This document shows, piece by piece, positions 46,056 to 56,057 of a DNA stretch of 64,000 bases (its first letter is position 1; each line of letters opens with the position of its first letter). The notes under the pieces are model-generated. The model had not been told where the DNA came from. It ran no database searches and saw only the letters and a program-made list of their open reading frames with translations. Source of the DNA: an uncultured Pelagibacteraceae bacterium. Its GTDB lineage: Bacteria; Pseudomonadota; Alphaproteobacteria; Pelagibacterales; AG-422-B15. The translations under genes were made by a program, and so were the position numbers. The stretch spans positions 1-64,000 of the forward strand of contig CACEZK010000001.1 of assembly GCA_902564025.1 (NCBI GenBank), in the 5' to 3' direction.

Positions 46056-47144
46056 ATGGGATTTAAGTGTGGAATTGTTGGATTGCCAAATGTTGGGAAA
46101 TCAACATTGTTCAATGCATTAACAAAGAAAATAGCCGCTGAAGCAGCAAACTACCCTTTTTGTACCATTGAACCAAATGAGGGTACTGTAATAGTGCCTG
46201 ATAGAAGAGTAGAAACTCTATCAAATTTAGCAAAATCAAAAAAAACAATACCAACATCTCTTAGTTTTTACGATATAGCGGGTTTAGTTAAAGGTGCTTC
46301 TAAAGGAGAGGGACTCGGAAATAAATTTTTATCTCATATTAGAGAAGTAGATGCAGTTATCCATGTGGTTCGCTGTTTTGAAGATGCTAATATTACTCAT
46401 GTAAACAATAAAATAGATCCTGTTGATGATATTGAAACGATAAATACTGAATTAGTTCTATCCGACATCGAACAACTCGAAAAAATAAAAAAAGGACTAG
46501 AAAAACTAGTAAAAAAAGGTGATAAAGAGGCCAAATTAAAAACAGAGGCTTTGAACCTTCTACTTAAACACTTGGAAACAGGTCAGCCTGCTATTTTAAT
46601 GAAGAATTTAAATGAAATCTTCGCGCAAATAAAAGAGTTCAACTTAATAACAATCAAGCCAACAATTTACGTATGTAATGTTGATGAAAATTCAATAATT
46701 GAAGGTAATGAACTAACTTTAAAAATTGAAAATTTTCTGAATTCTAAGTTAATTAAGATTTCAGCAGAAATTGAGTCACAAATCTCGTCTTTAAATGAAG
46801 ACGATCAAAAAGATTATCTTGAAAGTCTAGGATTAGATGAGTCTGGCTTGAATAAGGTTATTAAAGCTGGATATTCGACTCTTAACTTAATTACTTATTT
46901 CACAGCTGGCGAACAAGAAACAAGAGCATGGACGATTGAAAATGGCACTACTGCACCAAAAGCAGCAGGAAAAATTCACACAGACTTTGAGAAAGGCTTT
47001 ATTAGAGCTGAAACAATATCATATAAAGATTATTTAGATTGTGAAGGAGAGTTAAAAGCGAAAGAACTTGGAAAGATGCGTAGCGAAGGTAAGGATTATG
47101 TAGTACAAGATGGTGACGTAATGCATTTTTTATTTAATAATTAA
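46056..47144 (+). CDS. ychF: Redox-regulated ATPase YchF (OLA1-like)
   Basis: Obg-family P-loop ATPase associated with ribosomes and the oxidative stress response. The 362 residues carry GLPNVGKSTLFNALT (8-22), the switch segment YDIAGLVKGASKGEGLG, and the NVDE-type motif replacing the usual NKxD. A coiled-coil insertion lies near residues 140-180 and the TGS domain fills the C-terminus (about 275-360, ending DGDVMHFLFNN). Confidence 0.96.
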   Translation: MGFKCGIVGLPNVGKSTLFNALTKKIAAEAANYPFCTIEPNEGTVIVPDRRVETLSNLAKSKKTIPTSLSFYDIAGLVKGASKGEGLGNKFLSHIREVDAVIHVVRCFEDANITHVNNKIDPVDDIETINTELVLSDIEQLEKIKKGLEKLVKKGDKEAKLKTEALNLLLKHLETGQPAILMKNLNEIFAQIKEFNLITIKPTIYVCNVDENSIIEGNELTLKIENFLNSKLIKISAEIESQISSLNEDDQKDYLESLGLDESGLNKVIKAGYSTLNLITYFTAGEQETRAWTIENGTTAPKAAGKIHTDFEKGFIRAETISYKDYLDCEGELKAKELGKMRSEGKDYVVQDGDVMHFLFNN

Positions 47145-47146
47145 CC

Positions 47147-47593
47147 ATGGATCATAAACTAGAATTTCCTACATATGAAGAAATGCACGAAAAAGCGGTT
47201 AAGCTTGCGCATCTCATAAAAGAAAAAAATATTAAATTTGATAAAATGGTTGTTGTCTCTCGAGGTGGATTTGTACCTGCTTCAGTTGTAGCTTACACCC
47301 TTGGAATTCAGGACGTAGATATTGTTTCCATACAAAGTTATATCCATAGAGAGGCTGGAAAAGCAATTGTTCACAGAGCTCCGAAAACTGATGAGGTTGT
47401 GCTCGTCATAGATGATATTGTTGATAAAGGAGGTACCGCTAAAGCGCTAAAGGAGTACATGCCTAATATGCACTTAGCTGTAATATATGCAAAACCAAGA
47501 GGTTTGCCTCTAGCTGACACGTATGTCGAGGAAATTACACAAGAAACTTGGCCTGTCTTCCCCTGGGATGAGGAAGACAAAGCCAATCATTAA
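47147..47593 (+). CDS. Purine phosphoribosyltransferase (xanthine/hypoxanthine-guanine type)
   Basis: Salvages a purine base to its nucleotide using PRPP. The PRPP motif VLVIDDIVDKGGTAKAL (about 84-100) and the aromatic C-terminal end ETWPVFPWD are like Gpt/XGPRT enzymes, and VVVSRGGFVPASV holds the 5'-phosphate-side loop. The length is 148 residues. A purine permease gene converges on it 5 bp away, which supports a salvage role. Xanthine, guanine or hypoxanthine preference cannot be told. Confidence 0.88.
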   Translation: MDHKLEFPTYEEMHEKAVKLAHLIKEKNIKFDKMVVVSRGGFVPASVVAYTLGIQDVDIVSIQSYIHREAGKAIVHRAPKTDEVVLVIDDIVDKGGTAKALKEYMPNMHLAVIYAKPRGLPLADTYVEEITQETWPVFPWDEEDKANH

Positions 47594-47598
47594 CTAAA

Positions 47599-48888
47599 CT
47601 AGAAGATAAAGTATAGTACCGATAATACTCCAATTACTATCGAACCAGCATTCAGGTCCTCATGTCTACCGCTTAGAGCTTTAATTACAACATAAGCTAT
47701 AAAACCAAGTGCAATCCCATGAGCAATACTGAATGTAAGAGGCATCAAAACTGCTGCTAACACTGCTGGAGCATATTCACTAACATCATCCCATTCTATA
47801 TCCCTTAGGTTTTTCAAAAAGAATGTTGCAACAAACACTAGAGCTGGAGCAGTTGCAAATGCAGGAATACTTTGAGCTAATGGTGCTAAAAATAAACAGA
47901 TTGCAAAAAGAACTGCCACAGCAACCGCTGTAAGTCCTGTTCGCCCACCTTCTTTAACACCTGCTCCAGATTCAATGTATGATGTAGTATTGGAAGTTCC
48001 AACTAATGCACCTATTGTTGTAGCGGTGGAATCTGCCAAAACTGCTCTACCTATTCCATCAACATTTCCGTCTTGGTCAACTTTGCCAGTTAAATTCGCT
48101 ACTGAAGTAAGAGTTCCAGCGGTATCGAAAAAGTCTACAAAAAGAAAAGCAAATGCGACACCAATAAAACCTGCCGTTGCTATAAGGCTAAAGTCCATTG
48201 AGAACGCATGAACAGCTGGTGGGACTGATCCCACAACTCCATCAATTGCGCTCACACCACTTACCCAAGCAATAATACTTACTGCAAGTATACCAATGAT
48301 GATTGACCCTGGAACGCCGCGCTTATCTAAAATTGCCATAATTGCGAATCCGACAGCAGCTAATATTACAGGCATTGAACTTACATCACCTAAACCAACT
48401 AAAGTTGCGGGATTATCAACAACCACACCAGCATTTTTTAATCCTATAATTGCTAAGAACAAGCCTATGCCCGCCCCTACGCCAAACTTCATACTTTTTG
48501 GTATGCTGTTTATTATCCACTGACGCGCTGGTGTTACAGATAAAATTAAAAATACTATCCCTGCAATAAACACTGCGGCAAGAGCCTGCTGGTAGGTATA
48601 ACCCATCCCAAACACAACTCCAAAAGCAAAGAAAGCATTTAAACCCATACCAGGCGCTAGGGCAATTGGCCAATTAGCCCATAGGCCCATTATTAAACAG
48701 CCAACTACAGCAGCTATGATTGTGGCAACAAATACACCACCAAAATCCATACCAGTTCCCTCAGTAGATAAGATGGCTGGATTAACGACAATAATATATG
48801 CCATTGTTAAGAACGTGGCTAAACCTGCCAGTAACTCAGTTTTTACGCTGGTACCGTTCTCTTTTAATTTAAAAATATTTTCTAACAT
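47599..48888 (-). CDS. NCS2-type purine permease (AzgA family)
   Basis: Inner-membrane proton symporter for adenine, guanine or hypoxanthine, 429 residues with about 12-14 helices. The N-terminus KTELLAGLATFLTMAYIIVVNPAIL and the motif LAPGMGLNAFFAFGVVFGMGYTYQQAL are typical of the AzgA/GhxP branch. Its end converges on the phosphoribosyltransferase gene, an uptake-and-salvage pair. A strong GGAGG precedes the ATG. Confidence 0.92.
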   Translation of the reverse strand: MLENIFKLKENGTSVKTELLAGLATFLTMAYIIVVNPAILSTEGTGMDFGGVFVATIIAAVVGCLIMGLWANWPIALAPGMGLNAFFAFGVVFGMGYTYQQALAAVFIAGIVFLILSVTPARQWIINSIPKSMKFGVGAGIGLFLAIIGLKNAGVVVDNPATLVGLGDVSSMPVILAAVGFAIMAILDKRGVPGSIIIGILAVSIIAWVSGVSAIDGVVGSVPPAVHAFSMDFSLIATAGFIGVAFAFLFVDFFDTAGTLTSVANLTGKVDQDGNVDGIGRAVLADSTATTIGALVGTSNTTSYIESGAGVKEGGRTGLTAVAVAVLFAICLFLAPLAQSIPAFATAPALVFVATFFLKNLRDIEWDDVSEYAPAVLAAVLMPLTFSIAHGIALGFIAYVVIKALSGRHEDLNAGSIVIGVLSVLYFIF

Positions 48889-49002
48889 TCAATTCCTCCG
48901 TTTAGTAAGAGTTTAATTTACATTACCAAAATAAAGTAATCGAGATCGATAAAATGTTTCTGTGGATAAGGATATTAATAATTTACTTAAAATTGTTTTT
49001 TT

Positions 49003-49026
49003 AAATAATTGAAAAATCAATTATTT
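49003..49026. other. Perfect 10-bp inverted repeat downstream of petC
   Basis: AAATAATTGA, a four-base AAAA loop, then TCAATTATTT. It lies 13 bp after the petC stop on the minus strand. It is all AT except for one G-C pair and is not followed by a T-run in the petC direction, so it is a weak terminator candidate at best; it may be an mRNA 3'-end hairpin. The rest of the 150-bp gap to the permease start holds nothing recognised. Confidence 0.4.
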
Positions 49027-49038
49027 TTAGAAAACAGA

Positions 49039-49815
49039 CTAATGAGTGTCTTTCCAAATTTGTCGATTAGTGAAGTAGAGTAATACGGAAAGAATTAATA
49101 AGTATGAAATTACCTTAAAACCGATTCTTTTTCTCGCCTCTAGCTTTGGTTCTGCTGCCCAGGTCAGAAACATCGTGACGTCACGTGCCATTTGTTCTGG
49201 TGTAGCAGTTGTTCCGTCTGTGTAGACTACAGCATCCTCATACAATACTTGAGGCATTGCTATTTTTTGACCTTTTGCGTACTCATTGTAATAAACACCA
49301 TCGTCAAGTTTAATATCGCTTGGCGCATCTACATAACCTAATAATAGAGAATACAAATAGTCTGCTCCACCATGTCGTGCTTTAACCATAACAGATAAGT
49401 CCGGAGGATAAGCGCCGCCGTTTGCAGCTCTTCCCTGTTGTTCATTTTCATACGGGCTAACAAACTTGTCAGATAATATTGCAGGACGCATTTCAACTTC
49501 TCCATCGGCATTTGGAGCAGCTTTCACTTCAAATGCTGCAGCCATTGCTTTAGCTTGAGACTCGCTGAATTCAGGGCCACCCTCTTCAATTAGATTTCTA
49601 TAACTTAAAAGGTTCATTGAATGACATCCTGAACAGACTTCAGTATAGACTTGATACCCTCTTTGAAGCGACGCTCTCTCAAATTTTCCTAATGGTCCTT
49701 CAAATGACCAATCAGGATGCATGGGCTCTTTCATTTCACCAGCAGCATGTAATTGAGTAAAGCTAAAGCTCAGTAGCAATGAGAAAGATACAAACAAATT
49801 TATGATAAATTTCAT
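49039..49815 (-). CDS. petC: Cytochrome c1, cytochrome bc1 complex
   Basis: Heme c subunit that passes electrons from the Rieske protein to cytochrome c. A signal peptide covers about residues 1-25 (ends LHAAG), the heme motif CSGCH is at 61-65, the likely axial Met lies in KIAMPQ, and the single C-terminal anchor helix is FKVISYLLILSVLLYF. The length of 258 residues fits alphaproteobacteria. It is the last gene of petABC. Confidence 0.96.
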   Translation of the reverse strand: MKFIINLFVSFSLLLSFSFTQLHAAGEMKEPMHPDWSFEGPLGKFERASLQRGYQVYTEVCSGCHSMNLLSYRNLIEEGGPEFSESQAKAMAAAFEVKAAPNADGEVEMRPAILSDKFVSPYENEQQGRAANGGAYPPDLSVMVKARHGGADYLYSLLLGYVDAPSDIKLDDGVYYNEYAKGQKIAMPQVLYEDAVVYTDGTTATPEQMARDVTMFLTWAAEPKLEARKRIGFKVISYLLILSVLLYFTNRQIWKDTH

Positions 49816-49825
49816 ATATCAATAG

Positions 49826-51085
49826 CTAAGCACTGGCTCCAGAGGCAGCGGCCTTCATCTGTCTTTCCTCGGGAGAAAGAACAGGCTCACTCAAGCTCTT
49901 AGGCAAAGGTTTGGTTTTTTCAATATAGCCAAGTAGAGGTAAAATAATTATAAAATGAGCAAAATAATAAGCGGTAGCAATTCGTCCAATAATCAGAAAT
50001 AGACCATCAGCAGTCTGAGCCCCTAGATAACCAAGCAATATTACATTAGCAAAGAAAAGCCATACAAACTGTCTATAGAGAGGTCTATATTTTGCTGATC
50101 TAACTTTTGAAGTATCCAGCCAAGGTAAGAATGCTAAAATAGCAATTGCAGAAACCATTAAAATTACTCCGCCGAGTTTATCTGGTACAGATCTCAAGAT
50201 TGCATAGAATGGAAGAAAATACCATTCTGGGACAATATGTTCTGGAGTTTGCATAGGATTAGCTTCAATATAGTTGTCAGTATGTCCAAGTAAATTAGGG
50301 ACAAAGAATACAAAGCCCGCGAATACAACTAAGAATACAACAAGTGCAAACATATCTTTTACAACGTAATGAGGATGGAAAGGAACTGTATCTTGAGAGC
50401 CTTGAACAACATTAATACCCTCAGGATTATTATTACCAGGTACATGTAGTGCCCAAACATGAAGTATAACTAGGGCAAAAATCAGGAAAGGCATCAGGTA
50501 ATGTAATGTGAAAAACCTAGTTAAAAGTGGGCTACCAACAGCATAACCTCCCCACAACCAGTTAGTTACTGACTCACCTACCAAAGGAATTGCACTGAAT
50601 AAATTTGTTATAACTGTAGCTCCCCAGAAACTCATTTGGCCCCACGGAAGCACATACCCCATAAAGGCAGTAGCAATCATGAGTAAAAATATAAACACAC
50701 CAATTATCCAGATTAATTCTCTTGGTTCTTTATATGAGCCGTAAAATAGAGATCTTGCCATATGAATATACACCGCCATAAAAAATAGTGATGCACCGTT
50801 TGCATGTATGTATCTTAATAACCACCCATAATTAACATCTCTCATTATATGCTCTACACTTGCAAAAGCTAAGTCGGCGTCAGCAACATAGTGCATTGCT
50901 AGGACAAGTCCTGTAATTATTTGGGTAACAAGACAAAAAGTTAAAATTCCACCAAATGTCCACCAATAATTTAAATTTTTCGGCGTTGGATATGGAAGTA
51001 AATGTCCATAAATTAAGTTTAAAAGTGGTAAACGGTCATTAAACCATCTTCCAACAGCTGATTTAGGTGCATAATTTTCGCTCAT
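49826..51085 (-). CDS. petB: Cytochrome b, cytochrome bc1 complex
   Basis: Membrane subunit holding hemes bL and bH and both quinone sites. The 419 residues contain eight helices. The paired heme histidines are in [22 protein letters not shown] and [21 protein letters not shown]. The Qo motif is [15 protein letters not shown], with [17 protein letters not shown] in helix cd. It is a full-length single-chain cytochrome b, as in Rhodobacter, not the split b6/IV form. It is 10 bp from petC and 6 bp from petA. Confidence 0.98.
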   Translation of the reverse strand: MSENYAPKSAVGRWFNDRLPLLNLIYGHLLPYPTPKNLNYWWTFGGILTFCLVTQIITGLVLAMHYVADADLAFASVEHIMRDVNYGWLLRYIHANGASLFFMAVYIHMARSLFYGSYKEPRELIWIIGVFIFLLMIATAFMGYVLPWGQMSFWGATVITNLFSAIPLVGESVTNWLWGGYAVGSPLLTRFFTLHYLMPFLIFALVILHVWALHVPGNNNPEGINVVQGSQDTVPFHPHYVVKDMFALVVFLVVFAGFVFFVPNLLGHTDNYIEANPMQTPEHIVPEWYFLPFYAILRSVPDKLGGVILMVSAIAILAFLPWLDTSKVRSAKYRPLYRQFVWLFFANVILLGYLGAQTADGLFLIIGRIATAYYFAHFIIILPLLGYIEKTKPLPKSLSEPVLSPEERQMKAAASGASA

Positions 51086-51091
51086 ACTTTT

Positions 51092-51601
51092 TTATCCAAT
51101 TTTAATAGTAGTTTCGTTTAAGAATACATAATCCGGAATCTCAAGATTTGTAGGTGCAGGTCCCTTTCTTATCCTACCTGATGTATCATAATGAGAACCA
51201 TGACATGGACAAAACCAACCATTATAATCACCTTTTTGTCCAAGCGGCACACATCCAAGATGGGTACAAATTCCAACCATAACAAGCCATTCAGGATTTT
51301 GTGCTCGATCGCTATCTTCCTCTGGGTGCGGTAAATCAGCTAAATTCACTTTCTTTGCCTCATCAATTTCAGCCTGTGTTCGCCTTCTAATAAATACCGG
51401 TTTACCCCTCCACACCACAGTAATGCTTTGTCCAGGTATTATGGGCCTTAGATCAATCTCAGTTGATGCTAACGCTTTAACTGATGCATCAGGGTTCATT
51501 TGGTCAACGAAAGGCCATGCTAACGAAGCGGCTCCCGCAGCTGCAAATGCACCTGTAGTGACATAAAGAAAATTTCTTCTTGTAACTTGTTTTTCTGACA
51601 A
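51092..51601 (-). CDS. petA: Rieske iron-sulfur protein, cytochrome bc1 complex
   Basis: 2Fe-2S subunit that moves electrons between the quinol site and cytochrome c1. The cluster ligands are C112 and H114 (GICTHLGC) and C131 and H134 (CPCHGSHYD), with bridging cysteines C117 and C133. A twin-arginine pair (R8, R9 in TRRNFLYV) followed by an Ala-rich helix suggests Tat export with retention as an N-terminal anchor. The length is 169 residues. It is the first gene of petABC and is divergent from trmL. Confidence 0.97.
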   Translation of the reverse strand: MSEKQVTRRNFLYVTTGAFAAAGAASLAWPFVDQMNPDASVKALASTEIDLRPIIPGQSITVVWRGKPVFIRRRTQAEIDEAKKVNLADLPHPEEDSDRAQNPEWLVMVGICTHLGCVPLGQKGDYNGWFCPCHGSHYDTSGRIRKGPAPTNLEIPDYVFLNETTIKIG

Positions 51602-51737
51602 CTTAATATCCTTGAGTTATATTGATAATATACTTGTAAATCGTCGTTTTTTAAGGGAAAAAGGCAATCTGAAGTGCTAAAAATTGTGTCATGATGACGC
51701 ATATATTAGGATTAAAAAGTTATAAAATATCAATTAG

Positions 51738-52181
51738 ATGAACTTAGCAATTTTTGAACCTGATATACCTCAAAATACTGGAGCAATGGTGAGGATTTGC
51801 TCTTGTTTCGGCGTCAATATTGATATCATTCATCCAGCCTCATTTGCAATGTCGGAAAAATCTCTAAGCAGAGTTGCAATGGACTATGGTAGAAATATTA
51901 ATTTAACAGAGTTTGACGATTGGAAGCACTACGAGAAAAATAGAAAAGGAAGAAAAATACTGTTGTCTACAAAAGGAAAACTTAGTCACTATGATTTTGA
52001 GTTTAAGGGTAATGATAATTTAATTGTTGGAAGAGAAAGTGCGGGAGTACCAGATTACGTTCACAAACAATCTGACCAAATAATAAGAATACCAATGAAC
52101 AGTTCCGCAAGATCTTTAAATGTTGCCGTGTCTTCAGCTATAGTTATTTCTGAGGCAAACAGACAGTTAAAACTATTTTGA
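51738..52181 (+). CDS. trmL: tRNA (cytidine/uridine-34-2'-O)-methyltransferase TrmL
   Basis: SPOUT-fold methyltransferase that modifies the wobble base of certain leucine tRNAs. The 147 residues have the N-terminal NLAIFEPDIPQNTGAMVRIC motif, LIVGRESAGVPDYV (trefoil knot) and RIPMNSSARSLNVAVSSAIVISE at the C-terminus. The length is close to E. coli TrmL. It is followed by hemF with a 1-bp gap. Confidence 0.93.
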   Translation: MNLAIFEPDIPQNTGAMVRICSCFGVNIDIIHPASFAMSEKSLSRVAMDYGRNINLTEFDDWKHYEKNRKGRKILLSTKGKLSHYDFEFKGNDNLIVGRESAGVPDYVHKQSDQIIRIPMNSSARSLNVAVSSAIVISEANRQLKLF

Positions 52182-52182
52182 A

Positions 52183-52986
52183 ATGTTAAATAAAAAAAAG
52201 ATAACTAAAGCATGGTTCAAGGGATTGCAGGATCTAATCTGTGAGACTGTACTTGAACTCGAAAAAAAAAATGGATCAAAAGCAAGGTTCAAAACTAATA
52301 AATGGAAAAAAGGTGAATATAGAATAATTAAGGGAAATGTAATCGAAAAAGGCGGTATAGCATTTTCAAATGTAACAGGTACCTTTCCAAAAGAATTTGC
52401 AAAACAAATTCCAGGAACTGAAAAGAATAAAAAATTTTGGTCCACAGGAGTATCTGTAGTGCTTCACCCAGCAAATCCAAAGGTTCCTGCATTACATTTC
52501 AATACTCGGCACATAATAACGGGTAAAAATTGGTTTGGTGGCGGTATTGACGCCACTCCATGTTTTAAAGACGCTAAATTAAAGAAACAATTTCATAATA
52601 AATTAAAAATAATGTGTGAAAATCATAATAAATCTTATTACAAAAATTATAAAAAATGGTGTGATGAATATTTCTATTTACCCCACAGAAAAGAAATAAG
52701 AGGAATTGGCGGAATATTTTTTGACTATAAAATGGATGATTGGAAAAAAGATTTTGATTTTGTTAAGGACGTTGGCTTAACTTTTAATGATATTGTAAGA
52801 GAAATAATAAGCCAAAAAATGAATGAAAAGTTCACAAAAAAAGATAGAGAAATTCAGTTATTGAAACGTGGGAGGTACGTGGAATATAATCTTTTATACG
52901 ATCGAGGAACAAAATTTGGCTTAAACACCGGTGGTAATATTGATGCAATTTTAATGTCAATGCCTCCTAATGCTAAATGGAAATAA
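52183..52986 (+). CDS. hemF: Oxygen-dependent coproporphyrinogen III oxidase
   Basis: Aerobic heme-biosynthesis step that oxidatively decarboxylates two propionates. The family blocks [35 protein letters not shown] and [12 protein letters not shown] are intact, and [20 protein letters not shown]-like sequence is present near the end. The 267 residues make it shorter than the roughly 300 of E. coli HemF. Its product serves bc1 and other heme proteins. It overlaps no neighbour: greA starts 2 bp after its stop. Confidence 0.95.
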   Translation: MLNKKKITKAWFKGLQDLICETVLELEKKNGSKARFKTNKWKKGEYRIIKGNVIEKGGIAFSNVTGTFPKEFAKQIPGTEKNKKFWSTGVSVVLHPANPKVPALHFNTRHIITGKNWFGGGIDATPCFKDAKLKKQFHNKLKIMCENHNKSYYKNYKKWCDEYFYLPHRKEIRGIGGIFFDYKMDDWKKDFDFVKDVGLTFNDIVREIISQKMNEKFTKKDREIQLLKRGRYVEYNLLYDRGTKFGLNTGGNIDAILMSMPPNAKWK

Positions 52987-52988
52987 AA

Positions 52989-53468
52989 ATGGAAACTGAA
53001 CCAATTACATCAAATGGCGCAAAAAAACTTCAAGATGAATTAAGCGATTTGATAAATAATAAAAGGCAAAAAGTAATTCAAGCCATTGCGGAGGCGAGAG
53101 AGCACGGCGATTTAAAGGAAAACGCAGAGTACCATGCGGCAAAAGAGGAGCAAGGTCACATTGAGGGTCGTATTCAGGAAATTCAATTACTATTAGCTAA
53201 TGCAGAAATCATTGATATTTCAAATATTCCTAAAAATCAAAAAACTGTAGTCTTTGGTGCAACTGTTGAAGTTGAAGATATTGATAATGATACAAAGACA
53301 AATTTTCAAATTGTTGGTGATGATGAAGCAGATATTGAATCGGGTCTGCTATCTTACAGATCACCTGTTGCTAAAGCATTAATTGGAAAAGAAAAAGGCG
53401 ATTTCGTATCAGTTTCAACGCCAAAAGGAGAGAAAAACTACGAGATTAAGAAAATTTTATATAAATAA
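52989..53468 (+). CDS. greA: Transcription elongation factor GreA
   Basis: Stimulates RNA cleavage by backtracked RNA polymerase. The N-terminal coiled coil (about 10-75) carries [16 protein letters not shown] and the acidic tip region [20 protein letters not shown] that reaches the active site. The C-terminal FKBP-like domain ends with [19 protein letters not shown] use the ATG at 52989 (159 residues, the usual length) rather than 52977, which would overlap the hemF end. Confidence 0.96.
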   Translation: METEPITSNGAKKLQDELSDLINNKRQKVIQAIAEAREHGDLKENAEYHAAKEEQGHIEGRIQEIQLLLANAEIIDISNIPKNQKTVVFGATVEVEDIDNDTKTNFQIVGDDEADIESGLLSYRSPVAKALIGKEKGDFVSVSTPKGEKNYEIKKILYK

Positions 53469-53474
53469 AAAAAA

Positions 53475-54707
53475 TTATTTTTTTGATTGAACGATTGCTT
53501 TAAGCCTCTCAATTAATGAAAACTTATCGTCAATAAAATCATTTTCTGCCCACCAGTCTTCAACCTCTTTTAAGATGTCTCCAACCATTGGGCCTTGAGA
53601 TATTCCCATGTTTATTACATCTTTGGCTGTTAGAGCAAAAGATGGCTTCTCCCAGCTTTGAGCAACTTCATATAGAGATCTCCAATTTACTTCATTTTTA
53701 TTATTTGTATCCTTAGCCCAATTAACAAGTATTTGTTTTTGAAAACCGTCACGACCTAATAGATAAAGTAAATATCTAACTTCTTTCATTGACATGTAAG
53801 AAACGATTTTTTTATTCAGTGTGCTTAATTTCAATAAGTCAGTAGAGTCTGATTTTGATAAAGGTAATTTTTTTATGATAGTATTCGCTTTATCCAACGA
53901 GTTATCAATTAGAGTACTTAATCTCAATATTGGATCAATTGAAAGGGATATTCTACTTTCTATTTCAATTAAATTTACAAATGCATCATTTATGCTAGTG
54001 CCATCAAAATAAACATCAAGCAAACCTATTTCACTCATTGCAGATATTGCATGATTTGGAGCATTTAGACTTAGAATTGACTTTAGTTCATTCCATTGCC
54101 TTTCCTTAGAAACAACTGATAACTTATCAAGATTTGCTTTTATTGTTTTCATCACCTCTGCGTCAGGAGATATATCGCCAAATAATGCTAAAAAACGAAA
54201 ATACCTTAGTATTCTAAGGTAATCTTCTTTTATTCTTTCATCTGGATTTCCAATGAAACGAACGACTCTGTTTTCTAAATCTGTTTTACCATCTTTAGGG
54301 TCTATTAAATTTCCACCCTTATCTAAATACATTGCATTTATAGTAAAATCTCTCCTTAAAGCATCTTCCTCTAAACTATTTGAGAATGAGACTTGAGCAT
54401 GTCTTCCATCAGTAAAAATATCGTTTCTAAAAGTTGTAATTTCAAACTTTCTTTCATTAATTATTGCTGTAACCGTTCCATGATCTATTCCTACATCAAT
54501 AAATTTAATATTTTCTTTATTGAGTATTTCGGTAATAGTCTTTGGTTTCAAAGAAGTAGCAAAATCAATATCTGTGATTTCCCTATTTAAAAGTGCGTCT
54601 CTGATAGAGCCCCCTACAACATAAATACTATTTTTTTGATAGGTTTCAAAAAGATCAAAAACTTGCGCAACATCGTTTTGTTCTAGGATTGATGAAAATC
54701 TACTCAT
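53475..54707 (-). CDS. CCA tRNA nucleotidyltransferase/poly(A) polymerase family
   Basis: Adds or repairs the CCA end of tRNAs, or adds poly(A). The nucleotidyltransferase site is VGGSIRDALLNREITDIDFAT with the DxD pair (about 31-50), followed by the flexible motif RRDFTINAMYLD and the RNA-binding region. CCA is encoded in both tRNA genes seen here, so the enzyme would mainly repair ends. The Nudix gene lies 17 bp upstream. The length is 410 residues. Confidence 0.9.
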   Translation of the reverse strand: MSRFSSILEQNDVAQVFDLFETYQKNSIYVVGGSIRDALLNREITDIDFATSLKPKTITEILNKENIKFIDVGIDHGTVTAIINERKFEITTFRNDIFTDGRHAQVSFSNSLEEDALRRDFTINAMYLDKGGNLIDPKDGKTDLENRVVRFIGNPDERIKEDYLRILRYFRFLALFGDISPDAEVMKTIKANLDKLSVVSKERQWNELKSILSLNAPNHAISAMSEIGLLDVYFDGTSINDAFVNLIEIESRISLSIDPILRLSTLIDNSLDKANTIIKKLPLSKSDSTDLLKLSTLNKKIVSYMSMKEVRYLLYLLGRDGFQKQILVNWAKDTNNKNEVNWRSLYEVAQSWEKPSFALTAKDVINMGISQGPMVGDILKEVEDWWAENDFIDDKFSLIERLKAIVQSKK

Positions 54708-54724
54708 AAGACAGATTATTTATA

Positions 54725-55363
54725 TTATTTTAGAATTTGATAAAGATTAATCAACATTCCAGCAGTTGCTCCCCAGATATTGTAATCTTTATAAGGTAAA
54801 ACGTAATAGTCATATTCATATTTTTTATTGTTTACCTCATATGTGGCACTTTCTTTCTTATGATTGTTTGAGTCCATTAAGAATTCTAAGGGGAGAAAAA
54901 ATATTTCATCCACTTCATTTTGATTTGCCTTTAAATAGGAGTAATCAGATACTATAGATACAATTGGCATGATCCTAAATCCTGTGCCAGTTATATATAC
55001 ATCAAGATTTCCTAACACATTTACATCATCAGACCTTAAACCAACTTCTTCGTTAGCCTCTCGTAAAGCAGTTTCTATTGGAGATATATCATTTTTTTCA
55101 ATTTTACCTCCAGGAAAACTAATTTGTCCTGCATGATCTTTTAAATTATCCAGTCTTTTAGTTAATAATATTTTTACTTCATTATTTGAATAACATATGG
55201 GTACAAGTACAGCTGATGGATTTAGTCTAGCTTTATCTTTTTCAGCTTCTGCTAAAGGGTGATGATGTCTTGTTAAAAAATCATTCGTAAGTATTTCAAA
55301 ATACTCATGAGATATCTTCTCTGGACCATCAAATAAACCCCTCAATTTATCTAAAGGCATCAT
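54725..55363 (-). CDS. Nudix hydrolase, probable CoA pyrophosphatase
   Basis: A 212-residue cytoplasmic hydrolase. The Nudix box is near residues 80-105 (SFPGGKIEKNDISPIETALREANEEVGL), with the UPF0035/CoA-specific stretch LLTKRLDNLKDHAGQISFPGG preceding it, as in NudL-type enzymes that cleave CoA to 4'-phosphopantetheine and 3',5'-ADP. It overlaps the DUF1285 gene by 4 bp and precedes the CCA-adding gene, an order common in alphaproteobacteria. Confidence 0.88.
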   Translation of the reverse strand: MMPLDKLRGLFDGPEKISHEYFEILTNDFLTRHHHPLAEAEKDKARLNPSAVLVPICYSNNEVKILLTKRLDNLKDHAGQISFPGGKIEKNDISPIETALREANEEVGLRSDDVNVLGNLDVYITGTGFRIMPIVSIVSDYSYLKANQNEVDEIFFLPLEFLMDSNNHKKESATYEVNNKKYEYDYYVLPYKDYNIWGATAGMLINLYQILK

Positions 55364-55941
55364 TCTTTTTCAACTTCATGAATGTTGAAACATTCACCCA
55401 TACTTTCTATAACTAAGCATTTTTTATCATCAACTATCTTCTCCTCTGCAAGATCCACTAATTCATAAAAAACTGATCTAGATAAAAGTGCATGGAGATT
55501 TTTTCTGATCAGGATATAAGGTGACGGTTCTGAATTTTCTCCAATTTTAATTGTTAATGGATTCTCTTTAGAGAGAAGAATTTCTTCATTGAGATTTGTT
55601 TTAAATAGATAACCAGTTTTACTACTTATCTCAACTTTATTAAGGGACACAGCAACAAACGGTGCATCTTCAACTTGAATTCTAACTTTCTCAACGGGTG
55701 TAACTAAGTAGTAGCATGCATCTTCATCTAATCTTAATATGCTTGAGAAAAGTTTAACCATCGCAGGTCTTTTTATTTCAGAGCCCATGTAAAACCATTT
55801 TCCATTTCGTAAAATCTTCATGTCAATATCACCACAAAATGGAGGGTTCCATTTTTCTACAGGCGGCAGTGATTGCTTATTTTTTTTGCTGAAACTATAA
55901 ATTGTTTCTAGTCCTTTTAAATTTACTGGATTATCGTTCAT
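55360..55941 (-). CDS. DUF1285-family protein
   Basis: A 193-residue protein of the DUF1285 family, function unknown. The segment PPVEKWNPPFCGDIDMKILRNGKWFYMGSEIKRPAMVKLFSSIL (about 26-70) and the following DACYYLVTPVEKVRIQVEDAPFVA are the family core. It has no signal peptide or membrane helix. It is found beside Nudix and CCA-adding genes in many alphaproteobacteria, which suggests but does not prove a shared nucleotide-related role. Confidence 0.85.
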   Translation of the reverse strand: MNDNPVNLKGLETIYSFSKKNKQSLPPVEKWNPPFCGDIDMKILRNGKWFYMGSEIKRPAMVKLFSSILRLDEDACYYLVTPVEKVRIQVEDAPFVAVSLNKVEISSKTGYLFKTNLNEEILLSKENPLTIKIGENSEPSPYILIRKNLHALLSRSVFYELVDLAEEKIVDDKKCLVIESMGECFNIHEVEKE

Positions 55942-56046
55942 GCTTCACTTGAATTTATAATTAATGGATTTATCAATATTTTTCATTATAAAACTTCAAT
56001 TATCTTTTTAATTAGATAATATTCTCAAGATATAATTAGTAATTTT

Positions 56047-56051
56047 GGAGG
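56047..56051 (+). promoter_or_regulatory. Ribosome binding site of the MaoC-like gene
   Basis: GGAGG 6 nt before the ATG at 56058, which fixes that start. The 116-bp gap to the divergent DUF1285 gene must hold both promoters; an AT-rich TATAAT-like sequence appears near 56028-56033 but no clear -35 box. Confidence 0.6.
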
Positions 56052-56057
56052 TATACT

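Noticed and set aside
53461-53483. A-run followed by T-run between greA and the CCA-adding gene as a bidirectional terminator
   Set aside because: It has no GC-containing stem; in this AT-rich DNA such runs are too common to call.
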